NCBI RefSeq assembly: GCF_026341825.1
Contig: NZ_JAPENY010000001.1
Location: forward strand, 3,720,001-3,784,000
DNA from: Streptomyces sp. NBC_00620
GTDB taxonomy: Bacteria > Actinomycetota > Actinomycetes > Streptomycetales > Streptomycetaceae
Direction: 5' to 3'
DNA length: 64,000 nucleotides
The position numbers were made by a program, and so were the translations under genes. Shown one piece after another: positions 50,571 to 59,314 of this stretch (its first letter is position 1; every line of letters begins with the position of its first letter). Below the pieces are notes generated by a model, which was not told the DNA's origin, did not search any database, and saw nothing but the letters and a program-made list of their open reading frames with translations.

Positions 50571-51167
50571 ATGGCACCGACCACCGAAGCACTGACCGCC
50601 GAGCGCATCCTCGAAGCGACCGAGGAGGTGCTGCGCCGCCACGGGCCCGCCAAGGCCACCGTGGTGGACGTGGCCCGTGCGCTCGGCGTCAGCCACGGCA
50701 GCGTCTATCGCCACTTCCGTACGAAGGCGGCGCTGCGGGAGGCGGTCACCAAGCGCTGGCTGGACCGTACGTCGCAGACGCTGGAGCAGATTGCCCGGAC
50801 GCGTGATCAGACGCCTCCCGTGGCCCTACGGCACTGGCTGGGCGCACTGTTCACCGCCAAGCGGCAGAAGGCGGGGGGCGATCCGGAGCTGTTCGCCACG
50901 TACTCGGTGCTGCTCGGCGAGACCAGCGCCGTGGTCGATGAGCACATCGCCGACCTCGTTCACCAGCTCATGCTCATTGTCGAACGTGGCGTGCGGGAGG
51001 GCGACTTCGTCATCCAGGATGCCAACCCCTTGTTGACGGCCCGCGCAGTCTTCGACGCCACCGGCCGCTTCCATGACCCCGCCTACGCCCGTGAATGGGA
51101 ACAGCCGGGCATCGAGGCCGAGTTCACCTCGGTCGTCGACCTCCTTCTGCGCGGGCTGAGCCGCTGA
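50571..51167 (+). CDS. TetR-family transcriptional regulator
   Basis: 198 residues. HTH region ILEATEEVLRRHGPAKATVV with LGVSHGSVYRHFRTKAALRE. The C-terminal domain matches the TetR_C_7-like type that often controls aldo/keto reductase or export genes. It is co-directional with the reductase and likely binds the palindrome at 49438-49475. Confidence 0.88.
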   Translation: MAPTTEALTAERILEATEEVLRRHGPAKATVVDVARALGVSHGSVYRHFRTKAALREAVTKRWLDRTSQTLEQIARTRDQTPPVALRHWLGALFTAKRQKAGGDPELFATYSVLLGETSAVVDEHIADLVHQLMLIVERGVREGDFVIQDANPLLTARAVFDATGRFHDPAYAREWEQPGIEAEFTSVVDLLLRGLSR

Positions 51168-51216
51168 GCTGCTGAGCCGCGGAATTGCTGAGGCCGACCG
51201 TGGGCCCGGCGGAGTG

Positions 51217-51423
51217 TTACCCCTCCGTCGGATCCACCGTCGCCTGATGCGCCTCCGCCAGGTGTTCCTCCGCCTTCAGCCACGGCAGGAACTGTGCCGG
51301 CTTGCGCCAGCCGCACGTGTCGCATCTGATCGTGCGCTGTACGCCGGTTCGCTGGACGTGTACGACGTGTTCGCGGCCGTGCTGGTCCCAGCGGCTTACT
51401 TTGCTCGTGTTGATCTGCAGCAT
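51217..51423 (-). CDS. Small zinc-finger-like protein
   Basis: 68 residues from ATG 51423 with AGGAGGTGGC upstream. It contains CDTCGW and, 17 residues on, HLAEAH, giving a CxxC...HxxxxH spacing that could bind zinc. Begins LQINTSKVSRWDQHGREHVV. No function is known; conserved small proteins of this kind occur in streptomycetes. Downstream of, and co-directional with, marR. Confidence 0.7.
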   Translation of the reverse strand: MLQINTSKVSRWDQHGREHVVHVQRTGVQRTIRCDTCGWRKPAQFLPWLKAEEHLAEAHQATVDPTEG

Positions 51424-51503
51424 GCCACCTCCTGGTGATACCGCGTGATGCCGCGTATTACCGCATTCCCTTATGCAGCAAGGAGTGTGCAGCATGGCGA
51501 AGA

Positions 51504-52037
51504 TCAACGGGGATTCTTTGGCGGCGAGTTGGCGGCGCGGTCGTCCGTCGTCACGATCCGCCGCATCAGGGTGATCAGAGTCTCACGTTCGGTGGCCGAC
51601 AGGTCGCTCAGGAAGTCGGCCTGTGAGCGGTCGGCCACCTTCTTCAGCTCCTCCAGCCGTGTTTCGCCCGCCGCCGTGAGGGCGACGCGCTGGCGGCGGC
51701 GGTCACGGGGGTCGCGTTCGCGGTGCACGAGGTCCTGTTGCTCGACCTCGTCGAGGTATCCCACGAGGTGGCTGCGGTTGAGGCCGAGGCGGTCGGCGAG
51801 TTCGTGCTGGGCGAGGGGGCCGAAGTCGCCGAGGCCCGCGAGGATCGCGAAGTGGGGGAGGCGGAGACCGTGTTCCCTGAGGGCCTCGACCAGGGTGCGG
51901 TGGCCGATCCGGGCGACGTGGCCCGCCAGGTAGGAGGGCAGGGCCAGCAGGGTCGGGGGGCGTGTGGCCGGCGAGTCCGGGGGGTGAGGGGTCTCGTCCG
52001 GCTTGTCGGTGGGGTCGTCTTCGCGGGTCGGGGCCAT
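51504..52037 (-). CDS. MarR-family transcriptional regulator
   Basis: 177 residues. The winged helix reads LAQHELADRLGLNRSHLVGY, followed by the wing HRERDPRDRRRQRVALTAAG. A proline-rich N-terminal tail precedes the helical dimerisation region. It is divergent from the LLM oxidoreductase across 143 bp holding a GTAATGATTAC palindrome, so it probably represses that gene and itself. Confidence 0.9.
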   Translation of the reverse strand: MAPTREDDPTDKPDETPHPPDSPATRPPTLLALPSYLAGHVARIGHRTLVEALREHGLRLPHFAILAGLGDFGPLAQHELADRLGLNRSHLVGYLDEVEQQDLVHRERDPRDRRRQRVALTAAGETRLEELKKVADRSQADFLSDLSATERETLITLMRRIVTTDDRAANSPPKNPR

Positions 52038-52074
52038 GTCGGCAATCCTACCCTCGACGTAATGATGTCGGCAT

Positions 52075-52085
52075 GTAATGATTAC
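52075..52085. promoter_or_regulatory. Candidate MarR operator
   Basis: GTAATGATTAC is an exact palindrome with central G, and a related GACGTAATGATGTC lies about 20 bp to its left. It sits 38-48 bp from the marR start, between the divergent genes. Confidence 0.5.
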
Positions 52086-52180
52086 GCCGCGATGTGATCC
52101 CAGCGGTTGAACACCTCTGTCGAAACCCCTGACGAAATCCCCTGACGAAATCCCCTGCCGGACATCCCTAAGGACTCGCC

Positions 52181-53047
52181 ATGCCCGACTACGGCCACGA
52201 CCTCCTCTTCGGCGCGGTGCTCACCCCCGACGCCGGACAACCGCACACCGTCATCGAGTTGGCGCGGCTGGCCGACCGGGCCGGGCTCGACCTCGTCAGC
52301 GTCGCCGACCACCCGTACCGGCCGGACTTCCTGGACGCCTGGACCCTGCTGGCCGTGATCGCGGCGCGGACCGAGCGGGTGCGGGTCTTCCCGAACGTGG
52401 CCAATCTGCCCTTGCGGCCGCCGGCGGGGCTGGCGCGGGCCGCGGCGAGCCTCGACGTACTCAGCGGCGGGCGTGTGGAGTTGGGGCTCGGGGCGGGAGG
52501 CTACTGGGACGCCATCGCAAGCGAGGGGCAGCCGCGGCGTACGCCTGGGGAGGCCGTCGAGGCGTTGGGTGAGGCGATCGACGTGATCCGGGCGCTGTGG
52601 TCAACCGATGGGGACAGCGGGGGAAATGGGAACGGCAAGGCAGTCAGAGGCAAGCACTACTGGCTCGACGGGGCCAGGCCCGGGCCCGCGGCCGTCCACC
52701 CGATCAGCGTTTGGGTCGGCGCCCTGGGGCCGCGGATGCTGCGCCTGATCGGGCGCTCAGCCGACGGGTGGCTGCCCAGCGCGACCCGGGTGCCGCCCGC
52801 CGAACTCGCCGTGGGCCAGCGGATCGTGGACGAGGCGGCGACTGCCGCGGGGCGTGACCCACGGTCGGTGCGCCGCCTCTACAACCTGCCCGGCCTCGCC
52901 CCGGCCGAGCAACTCGCCGAACTCACCCTCACCCAAGGGGTGAGCGCCTATCTGCTCGCCTCCGACGACCCGTCCACACTCGAACGCTTTGCACATGAAG
53001 TCGCCCCGGCTGTTGTGGAGTTGGTGGCCAAGGAGCGAACTAGCTGA
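52181..53047 (+). CDS. LLM-class flavin-dependent oxidoreductase
   Basis: 288 residues of the luciferase-like TIM barrel. Motifs: LARLADRAGLDLVSVADHPY, GRVELGLGAGGYWDA (phosphate/flavin site) and VWVGALGPRMLRLIGRSADG. Relatives use F420 or FMN. The leader has two copies of CTGACGAAATCCC. Its 3' end overlaps the convergent MFS gene by 8 bp. The divergent MarR gene is the likely regulator. Confidence 0.88.
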   Translation: MPDYGHDLLFGAVLTPDAGQPHTVIELARLADRAGLDLVSVADHPYRPDFLDAWTLLAVIAARTERVRVFPNVANLPLRPPAGLARAAASLDVLSGGRVELGLGAGGYWDAIASEGQPRRTPGEAVEALGEAIDVIRALWSTDGDSGGNGNGKAVRGKHYWLDGARPGPAAVHPISVWVGALGPRMLRLIGRSADGWLPSATRVPPAELAVGQRIVDEAATAAGRDPRSVRRLYNLPGLAPAEQLAELTLTQGVSAYLLASDDPSTLERFAHEVAPAVVELVAKERTS

Positions 53048-54470
53048 TCCTGCGCGGCAGTCGCAGGCTCAGGAGCGTTGTCAGTGCCACTATCGCCAGC
53101 TGGACCAGGAGTGTTGTCACCAGGGCGTCCTGCATGCCGTGGCCCGGGACGAGGGAGAGGAAGAGGGAGCCCAGGGTGGCCACGCCGAGGGCGAGGGCCG
53201 ACTGCTGGGTGGTGATCATGACTCCGCTGCCTACGCCGCCTCGCACGGGCGGGACCTCGGAGAGGATGATCCGGAAGAGGACGGGGAGTTGGAGTGCCTG
53301 GCCGGCGCCCGCCACCGCCGCGCCCGGCGCCAGCTGCCAGACGCCCAGGTCCGGCCAGGACCGCCACGCGGCCAGCGCGAGGAGGGCCACGCCGATCGCC
53401 TGGATCAGTCCGCCTGCGGTGACGACCCGGGTGCCGTAGCGCGCGATCAGGTGCGGGCCGCACAGCGAGACGACGAAGAAGACCGCCGCCATCGGCGCCA
53501 GGGCCAGCCCCGCCTGGACCGGACCGAGCCCGGCGCCGTCCTGCAACGCCACCGCGATCACGAACATGAAACCGCTGAAGCCGATCCCGAACGGCACGAT
53601 CATCACCAGCCCCCGGCGAAACGACGTCAGCGCGAACAGGCTCGGCGGGACCAGTGGCGTACGGCCGCGGCGGTCCTCTCGTCGCTCGACGAAGTAGAAC
53701 GCCGCCGCCGCGAGCGGGAACAGGGCGAGCGACAGCCATGTCCACAGCGGCCAGCCCGCAGCCCTGCCCTCGGTCAGCGGGGCCAGCAGCGCGAGCAGCG
53801 CTATGGCGAGCAGTACCGTGCCCGGGCCGTCGACCGGCTCCGGGTGCTGCGAGCGCGTCTCGGGGACGGCACGTGCGGCCAGGACCAGGCCGAGGATCAC
53901 CACGGGCACGTTCACGAGGAACACCGAGCGCCAGCCGGTGCCCGCGATGTCCGCCGCGACGAGTACGCCGCCGAGGATCTGCCCGGCCACCATGGAGAGC
54001 CCGGCCGTCGCGCCGTACAGGCTCATCGCCTTGGCGCGGCGCGGCCCGTCGGTCGCGGACTGGATGGTGGCGAGCACCTGCGGCAGCATCGCCGCGGACG
54101 CCGCGCCCTGCGCGACCCGTGCCGCCACCAGCGTCCAGGCGTTGGGCGCGAGCCCGCACGCCAGCGAGGTCAGGCCGAAGACCGCCATGCCGCCGAGGAA
54201 GAGCCGGCGCCGGCCGAAGAGGTCGCCGAGCCGGCCGCCGAGGACCAGGAGGACGGCGTACGAGACTCCGTACCCGGCGATGACGAGTTCGAGGACGGAC
54301 TCGCTCGCGTGCAGGTCCTGGCCCATGGTCGGCAGGGCGACGTTGACGATGAAGAAGTCGATGAGCGGCAGGGCGGCGCCGAGCAGCACGGTGAAGAGCC
54401 CGAGGCCGCCGAGCAGGGGTGGGGCGGCGGGGGAACGGGCGGAGGTGGTGAGGGTTCCGGTTTCGGTCAC
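53040..54470 (-). CDS. MFS drug/H+ antiporter, DHA2 type
   Basis: 476 residues, about 14 membrane helices. The acidic helix-1 motif is PLIDFFIVNVALPTMGQDL, motif A is GGRLGDLFGRRRLFLGG, and helix 5 motif C is GATAGLSMVAGQILGGVLV. This pattern marks EmrB/QacA multidrug exporters. GTG 54470 with GGAGG just upstream is the likely start. It is divergent from an MmyB-type regulator 102 bp away. Confidence 0.9.
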   Translation of the reverse strand: MTETGTLTTSARSPAAPPLLGGLGLFTVLLGAALPLIDFFIVNVALPTMGQDLHASESVLELVIAGYGVSYAVLLVLGGRLGDLFGRRRLFLGGMAVFGLTSLACGLAPNAWTLVAARVAQGAASAAMLPQVLATIQSATDGPRRAKAMSLYGATAGLSMVAGQILGGVLVAADIAGTGWRSVFLVNVPVVILGLVLAARAVPETRSQHPEPVDGPGTVLLAIALLALLAPLTEGRAAGWPLWTWLSLALFPLAAAAFYFVERREDRRGRTPLVPPSLFALTSFRRGLVMIVPFGIGFSGFMFVIAVALQDGAGLGPVQAGLALAPMAAVFFVVSLCGPHLIARYGTRVVTAGGLIQAIGVALLALAAWRSWPDLGVWQLAPGAAVAGAGQALQLPVLFRIILSEVPPVRGGVGSGVMITTQQSALALGVATLGSLFLSLVPGHGMQDALVTTLLVQLAIVALTTLLSLRLPRRIS

Positions 54471-54497
54471 GTCCTCCAGCCTTCTCCTGGTCTCAGG

Positions 54498-54507
54498 CTG
54501 GTACCAG
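54498..54507. promoter_or_regulatory. Palindrome between MFS and regulator genes
   Basis: CTGGTACCAG is a perfect 10-bp palindrome; a related CCTGGTA...GTACCTGG pair lies 14-38 bp further on. Candidate operator for the divergent MmyB-type regulator. Confidence 0.4.
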
Positions 54508-54572
54508 AGTCTCCTTATCCTGGTAGAAGAAGTACCTGGAAACAGGGTGAGGAGTGCGGCAGTCTGGAGGGT

Positions 54573-55478
54573 ATGACGACGATGGCGCAGGAGCAGCATG
54601 CGGGGGCGGCGGTTCGGCACGGCGGGCAGGAGTCCGAGATCCGGCGGCATGAACTGGCCGCCTTCCTGAGGCATCGCCGCGAGCACGTCACCCCCGAGCG
54701 GGTCGGCCTGCCCCGCGGCCCCCGCCGGCGCACTCCCGGACTGCGCCGCGAGGAGGTCGCGCAGCTCGCCGCCGTCGGTGTCACCTGGTACACGTGGCTG
54801 GAACAGGCCCGGGACATCCAGGTCTCCGTGCAGGTGCTCGACGCACTCGCCCGCGCCCTGATGCTCGACCCGAGCGAGCGCGTCCACCTCTTCCAGCTGG
54901 CCGGTGCCGTCGACCCCACCCCGGCCTCGCGCTGCCCGACGATCACTCCGGCGCTGCTGCGGATGCTGGAGCAACTGGAGCCGCTCCCGGCCTGCATCCA
55001 GAACAGCCGGTACGACATCCTCGCGTACAACCGCACGTACGCCCGTCTGCTCTGCGACCTCGATGAGGTGCCGGCCGAGGACCGCAACTGCATGGTCCTC
55101 ATCACGACGAACGAGCAGTGGCGTTCCTCGATCGTGCTGCTCGACGAGACGATGCGGCTGATGGCCGCCAAGTTCCGCGCCTCCATGGCCGGGCATCTCG
55201 CGGACCCCGCCTGGAAGATGCTGCTCAAGCGGCTGCGTGCGGAGTCGGAGGAGTTCTGCGAGGTCTGGGAGCGGCACGAGGTGCTCGGCGCGCGAACCAA
55301 GCGCAAGGAGTTCCGCAACGCGGACGTCGGCCGGATCACCGTGGACCACACCGACCTGTGGCTGAACCCGGAGGCCGGGTCGCGCATGGTGACGTACGCA
55401 CCCGCCGACGAGGAGTCCCGCGAACGCCTGGAGCAGCTGCACGCGATCGCCGTGGAGCGCGAGAGCGTGCGGGCGTAG
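54573..55478 (+). CDS. XRE-family regulator with MmyB-like ligand-binding domain
   Basis: 301 residues. Same family as the gene at 1070-1912: HELAAFLRHRREHVTPERVG, RRTPGLRREEVAQLAAVGVT and WYTWLEQARDIQVS. The sensor domain includes YDILAYNRTYARLL. GGAGG lies close to ATG 54573; ATG 54582 is an alternative. It lies between two MFS pumps, divergent from one and convergent with the other (7 bp apart). Confidence 0.88.
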   Translation: MTTMAQEQHAGAAVRHGGQESEIRRHELAAFLRHRREHVTPERVGLPRGPRRRTPGLRREEVAQLAAVGVTWYTWLEQARDIQVSVQVLDALARALMLDPSERVHLFQLAGAVDPTPASRCPTITPALLRMLEQLEPLPACIQNSRYDILAYNRTYARLLCDLDEVPAEDRNCMVLITTNEQWRSSIVLLDETMRLMAAKFRASMAGHLADPAWKMLLKRLRAESEEFCEVWERHEVLGARTKRKEFRNADVGRITVDHTDLWLNPEAGSRMVTYAPADEESRERLEQLHAIAVERESVRA

Positions 55479-55484
55479 CGCCGC

Positions 55485-56936
55485 CTAGGCTCGTACGCCC
55501 GCCGTGTCCCGTGTCTCCGACACCTCCGGCTCGAGCCGCGCGGCCGTTTCTGCGGCCGTCCGGCGTGCCCAGCGGCCGGTGGTCAGGGCGCCCAGGAAGA
55601 GGACCGCGAGGCCGCAGCCGGCGATGATCCACCAGGCGGGGGAGGCGGCCGATACGAAGGTGGCCTTGTACGCCGTCGTGGTCACGCCGGAGGCCAGCAC
55701 CGCGCCGATCACGGCGACGCCGAGGGTGCCGCCGATCTGGCGGCTGGTCGAGGCGATGGCGGCGGCGACGCCCGCCTGGGAGCGGGGCATGCCGGAGACG
55801 GCGGTGTTGGTGATGGGGGCGTTCACGAAGCCGAAGCCGAGGCCGAAGAGGACGTAGCCGATGACGAGGGTGGTGTTGGACGTCTCGCCCTGGAACGCGG
55901 CGAACAGCACACCGCTCGCGGTCATCGCGACCCCGGCGATCAGGAGGGGTATGCGCGGGCCGCGGCTGCCGACCAGCCGGCCCGACAGCGGTGCGCAGAC
56001 GAAGCACATGGCCGCCATCGGCAGCATCCACAGGCCCGCGTGCAGTGCGTCCAGGCCGCGCACGTTCTGCAGATAGAGCGTGGAGAGAAACAGGAAGCCG
56101 CTGAGCGCCGCGAACCCGGCGACGGCGATGACGGTGGCCCCGCTGAACGGTGCCGAGTGGAAGAAGCGCAGGTCGACGAGAGGTTCGGTGCGCCGGCGTT
56201 CATAGCTGAGGAGGCCGAGCAGCGAGGCGACGGCGACCGCGCCGAAGGCGACGATCTCGACGGCGCCCGAGGTGGGCGCCTCGATGATCGCGTACGTGAG
56301 GGAGGCGAGGAGCGCGATGACGAGGAGCTGGCCGACCGGATCCGGGCGGCGGGCCTTGGCGGCGCGGGACTCCGGGACGTAGCGCAGGGTGAGCAGGAGC
56401 GCGGCCAGGCCCACCGGGAGGTTGATCCAGAAGATCGAACGCCAGCCGACCGAGTCCACGAGGAGGCCGCCGACCAGCGGCCCCGCGGCCAGCGATATGC
56501 CGACCACGGCGCCCCACGCACCGATCGCGCGGGCACGCTCGCGCGGATCCGTGAAGGTGTTGGTGATGATCGACATCGCGACCGGGTTCAGCATCGAACC
56601 GCCGACCGCCTGCACCATGCGGAAGGCGATGAGCGAATCGAGGTTCGGGGCGAGGGAGCACAGGACCGAGCCGAGCGTGAAGAGGACCAGGCCCGCGACG
56701 AAGACCTTCCGCCGCCCGATGCGGTCGGCTGTCGAGCCCGCCAGCATCAGCAGTGACGCGAGGACCAGCGTGTACGCGTCGATCGTCCACTGGAGGCCCG
56801 CCACGCTCGCGTGCAGTTCCTTCTGCATCGAGGGCAGGGCGACATTCAGAACGGTGGTGTCGATGCTCACGATCAGCAGGCTCATGCAGCAGATCGCGAG
56901 CACCAGCATGCGGTGGCGGTGGCTGAGCTCGGGCAT
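55485..56936 (-). CDS. MFS drug/H+ antiporter, EmrB/QacA type
   Basis: 483 residues, 14 membrane helices. Helix 1 is SIDTTVLNVALPSMQKELH, motif A is AGSTADRIGRRKVFVAG and motif C is WGAVVGISLAAGPLVGGLLV. A TATAGA -10-like box lies on the minus strand about 20 bp before the ATG. It is divergent from dusB across 81 bp. The substrate is unknown. Confidence 0.92.
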   Translation of the reverse strand: MPELSHRHRMLVLAICCMSLLIVSIDTTVLNVALPSMQKELHASVAGLQWTIDAYTLVLASLLMLAGSTADRIGRRKVFVAGLVLFTLGSVLCSLAPNLDSLIAFRMVQAVGGSMLNPVAMSIITNTFTDPRERARAIGAWGAVVGISLAAGPLVGGLLVDSVGWRSIFWINLPVGLAALLLTLRYVPESRAAKARRPDPVGQLLVIALLASLTYAIIEAPTSGAVEIVAFGAVAVASLLGLLSYERRRTEPLVDLRFFHSAPFSGATVIAVAGFAALSGFLFLSTLYLQNVRGLDALHAGLWMLPMAAMCFVCAPLSGRLVGSRGPRIPLLIAGVAMTASGVLFAAFQGETSNTTLVIGYVLFGLGFGFVNAPITNTAVSGMPRSQAGVAAAIASTSRQIGGTLGVAVIGAVLASGVTTTAYKATFVSAASPAWWIIAGCGLAVLFLGALTTGRWARRTAAETAARLEPEVSETRDTAGVRA

Positions 56937-57017
56937 TCCACCATCGTACGACCGTTTCTATAGTGCGTCTAACTAACGACTGTCGCGGCACTCGCCGACG
57001 TACGTGACAATGGGGGA

Positions 57018-58169
57018 ATGTCCACGCCCACCCTCGCCCCCGCGTCCCCGCTGTCGATCGGCCCCCACACCGTCCAGCCGCCCGTCGTCCTGGCCCCGAT
57101 GGCCGGGATCACGAACGCGCCCTTCCGCACGCTGTGCCGGGAGTTCAGCGGCGGCAAGGGACTGTTCGTCAGCGAGATGATCACCACACGGGCGCTGGTC
57201 GAGCGCAACGAGAAGACCATGCAGCTGATCCACTTCGACGCGACCGAGAAGCCGCGTTCGATCCAGCTGTACGGGGTGGACCCGGCGACCGTCGGCAAGG
57301 CCGTCCGCATGATCGCGGAGGAGGGTCTCGCCGACCACATCGACCTGAACTTCGGCTGCCCGGTCCCGAAGGTGACGCGCAAGGGCGGCGGTTCCGCCCT
57401 CCCGTACAAGAGGAACCTGCTGCGGGCGATCCTCCGGGAGGCCGTGAGCGGGGCAGGTGACCTCCCCGTCACGATGAAGATGCGCAAGGGCATCGACGAC
57501 GACCACATCACGTACCTGGACGCCGGCCGGATCGCGGTCGAGGAGGGCGTCACCGCGATCGCCCTGCACGGCCGGACCGCCGCCCAGCACTACGGCGGCA
57601 CGGCGGACTGGGACGCCATCGCGCGACTCAAGGAGCACGTGCCGGAGATCCCCGTCCTCGGCAACGGTGACATCTGGTCTGCGGACGACGCGGTGCGGAT
57701 GGTCCGGGAGACCGGGTGCGACGGGGTGGTCGTCGGGCGCGGGTGCCTGGGGCGGCCGTGGCTGTTCGGGGATCTGGTGGCGGCTTTCGAGGGGCGTGTG
57801 GAGTACGCGCGACCGACCCTCCGTGAGGTCTCGGCCGTGATGGTCCGGCACGCGACGCTGCTGGGCGAGTGGATCGGCGACGAGGCGCGCGGTGTCATCG
57901 ACTTCCGCAAGCACGTCGCCTGGTACCTGAAGGGCTTCGCCGTCGGCTCCGACATGCGCAAGCGCCTCGCCATCACCTCGTCGATCGCCGAACTCTCCGA
58001 GGGACTCGCCGAGTTGGACCTCGACCAGCCCTGGCCGCTCGGCGCGGACGGGCCCCGCGGCCGTACGTCCGGCAACAACAGGGTTGTGCTGCCGGAGGGT
58101 TGGCTCAAGGACCCGTACGACTGCGCGGGGATCGGCGAGGACGCGGAGCTGGACACGTCCGGGGGGTGA
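57018..58169 (+). CDS. dusB: tRNA-dihydrouridine synthase (DusB type)
   Basis: 383 residues. It reduces uridine to dihydrouridine in tRNA with FMN and NADPH. N-terminal FMN-binding motif VLAPMAGITNAPFRTLCREF; catalytic cysteine in LNFGCPVPKVTRKGGGSAL; then HGRTAAQHYGGTADW, GNGDIWSADDA and GRGCLGRPWLFG. The C-terminal helical RNA-binding domain follows. Weak GGGGGA precedes the ATG. Confidence 0.96.
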   Translation: MSTPTLAPASPLSIGPHTVQPPVVLAPMAGITNAPFRTLCREFSGGKGLFVSEMITTRALVERNEKTMQLIHFDATEKPRSIQLYGVDPATVGKAVRMIAEEGLADHIDLNFGCPVPKVTRKGGGSALPYKRNLLRAILREAVSGAGDLPVTMKMRKGIDDDHITYLDAGRIAVEEGVTAIALHGRTAAQHYGGTADWDAIARLKEHVPEIPVLGNGDIWSADDAVRMVRETGCDGVVVGRGCLGRPWLFGDLVAAFEGRVEYARPTLREVSAVMVRHATLLGEWIGDEARGVIDFRKHVAWYLKGFAVGSDMRKRLAITSSIAELSEGLAELDLDQPWPLGADGPRGRTSGNNRVVLPEGWLKDPYDCAGIGEDAELDTSGG

Positions 58170-58223
58170 CCGGCCTCGACCCGGTCTCGACAGGGGGAAA
58201 CCGGGGCGCCGACACTGGGCGGT

Positions 58224-58751
58224 GTGGCGGACAGCGTGGTGTGGGTCGGGGTGTTCACCGGTGCGACCGCGGTGCTCGCCAGCTGGGTGACCACTCTGGG
58301 GAACGCCCGGGCGGCGAAGGTCCAGGCGGAGGCGTCGGCGCAGGTCCAGCAGCGCGGTCGGGTCCGGGAGATCCGGCGGGCCGCCTATCTGGACCTTATG
58401 GAGCAGGCGCACATCACGGGCCAGTTGTACTGGACGGCCGGTGACGCCTTCTATCAACTCGCCGACCCTGCAGCGCGATTGACACGCATTCAGGAACTCC
58501 GCACCGAGCTGCGCAGCGCCTTCGACCCCCTCATGCGCTGCGTCAGGGTCATCGTGCTGGAAGGCCCGGCCCCGGCCGCCGAAGCGGCCGAAGCCCTCAT
58601 GCAGACGGCGGCGGAGGCCAACAGTGCGCTGCGGCGGGTTTCGCAAGGCGATCCCGGGGCCCGTGAAGAATTTGACGAGACCCACGAGGCGTTCCGCCAC
58701 AGGCTGGAACAGTTCATCGCGGAGGCCCGCACCGCCATGATCGCCTCGTGA
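58224..58751 (+). CDS. Hypothetical membrane-anchored helical protein
   Basis: 175 residues from GTG 58224. One N-terminal hydrophobic helix (VVWVGVFTGATAVLASWVTT) is followed by an all-helical, charged region (QVQQRGRVREIRRAAYLDLM; EEFDETHEAFRHRLEQFIAE), suggesting a membrane-tethered coiled domain. I recognise no family. It lies 54 bp after dusB and 74 bp before a VOC protein gene, all on the plus strand. Confidence 0.7.
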   Translation: MADSVVWVGVFTGATAVLASWVTTLGNARAAKVQAEASAQVQQRGRVREIRRAAYLDLMEQAHITGQLYWTAGDAFYQLADPAARLTRIQELRTELRSAFDPLMRCVRVIVLEGPAPAAEAAEALMQTAAEANSALRRVSQGDPGAREEFDETHEAFRHRLEQFIAEARTAMIAS

Positions 58752-58825
58752 GGCGCGATGGGGAATTGTCGGATCGACACGCCAGTTGACGAGTGATCAG
58801 CACTCGCGATCCCCAAGGAGCCGAC

Positions 58826-59290
58826 ATGCCCGACGCCGACGAAGTGTCCAACGCCGACGAAGCGTCGAAGCCCAACGATCCCGCCGTCAGTGAACTCCGC
58901 CTGGTCGTCACCGCGGCCGACTACGACGCGGCGCTGCACTTCTACCGCGACGTCCTCGGCCTGGCCGAGCGCGGGGCGTTCTCGTCCCCCGGCGGGCGGG
59001 TCACCATCCTCGACGCCGGACGGGCCACCCTGGAACTGACCGACCCCAACCACGCCGCCTTCATCGACGACGTCGAGGTCGGGCGGCGGGTGGCCGGCCA
59101 TATGCGGGTCGCCTTCCAGGTCGACGACTCCGCCGCCACCACGGCGAAGCTCGCCGCGGCCGGGGCCCAGGTGATCGCGGAGCCGACGCGCACCCCCTGG
59201 AATTCGCTGAACTCCCGGCTGGAGGCACCGGGAGCCCTTCAGCTGACCCTCTTCACCGAGCTCGGCGAGCCGACCGAGCTCGACGACTAG
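58826..59290 (+). CDS. VOC (glyoxalase/bleomycin-resistance) family protein
   Basis: 154 residues from ATG 58826 with AAGGAG 5 nt upstream. After a repetitive acidic N-terminus (DADEVSNADEASK) comes the VOC beta-alpha-beta module: LRLVVTAADYDAALHFYRDV, LDAGRATLELTDPN, MRVAFQVDD, and the final strand LQLTLFTEL. Metal ligands are plausible but not certain. Substrate unknown. Confidence 0.87.
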   Translation: MPDADEVSNADEASKPNDPAVSELRLVVTAADYDAALHFYRDVLGLAERGAFSSPGGRVTILDAGRATLELTDPNHAAFIDDVEVGRRVAGHMRVAFQVDDSAATTAKLAAAGAQVIAEPTRTPWNSLNSRLEAPGALQLTLFTELGEPTELDD

Positions 59291-59314
59291 CTGGTAGCCC
59301 GTAGCCCCGCGCGA

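Noticed and set aside
51494..51574. Short frame beginning MAKINGDSLAASW on the plus strand
   Set aside because: It has a GGAG upstream but overlaps the 3' end of marR and stops after ~26 codons; not enough support.
52989..54572. N-terminal extension of the MmyB-type regulator frame
   Set aside because: This part is antisense to the MFS gene; the regulator's family start is at 54573.
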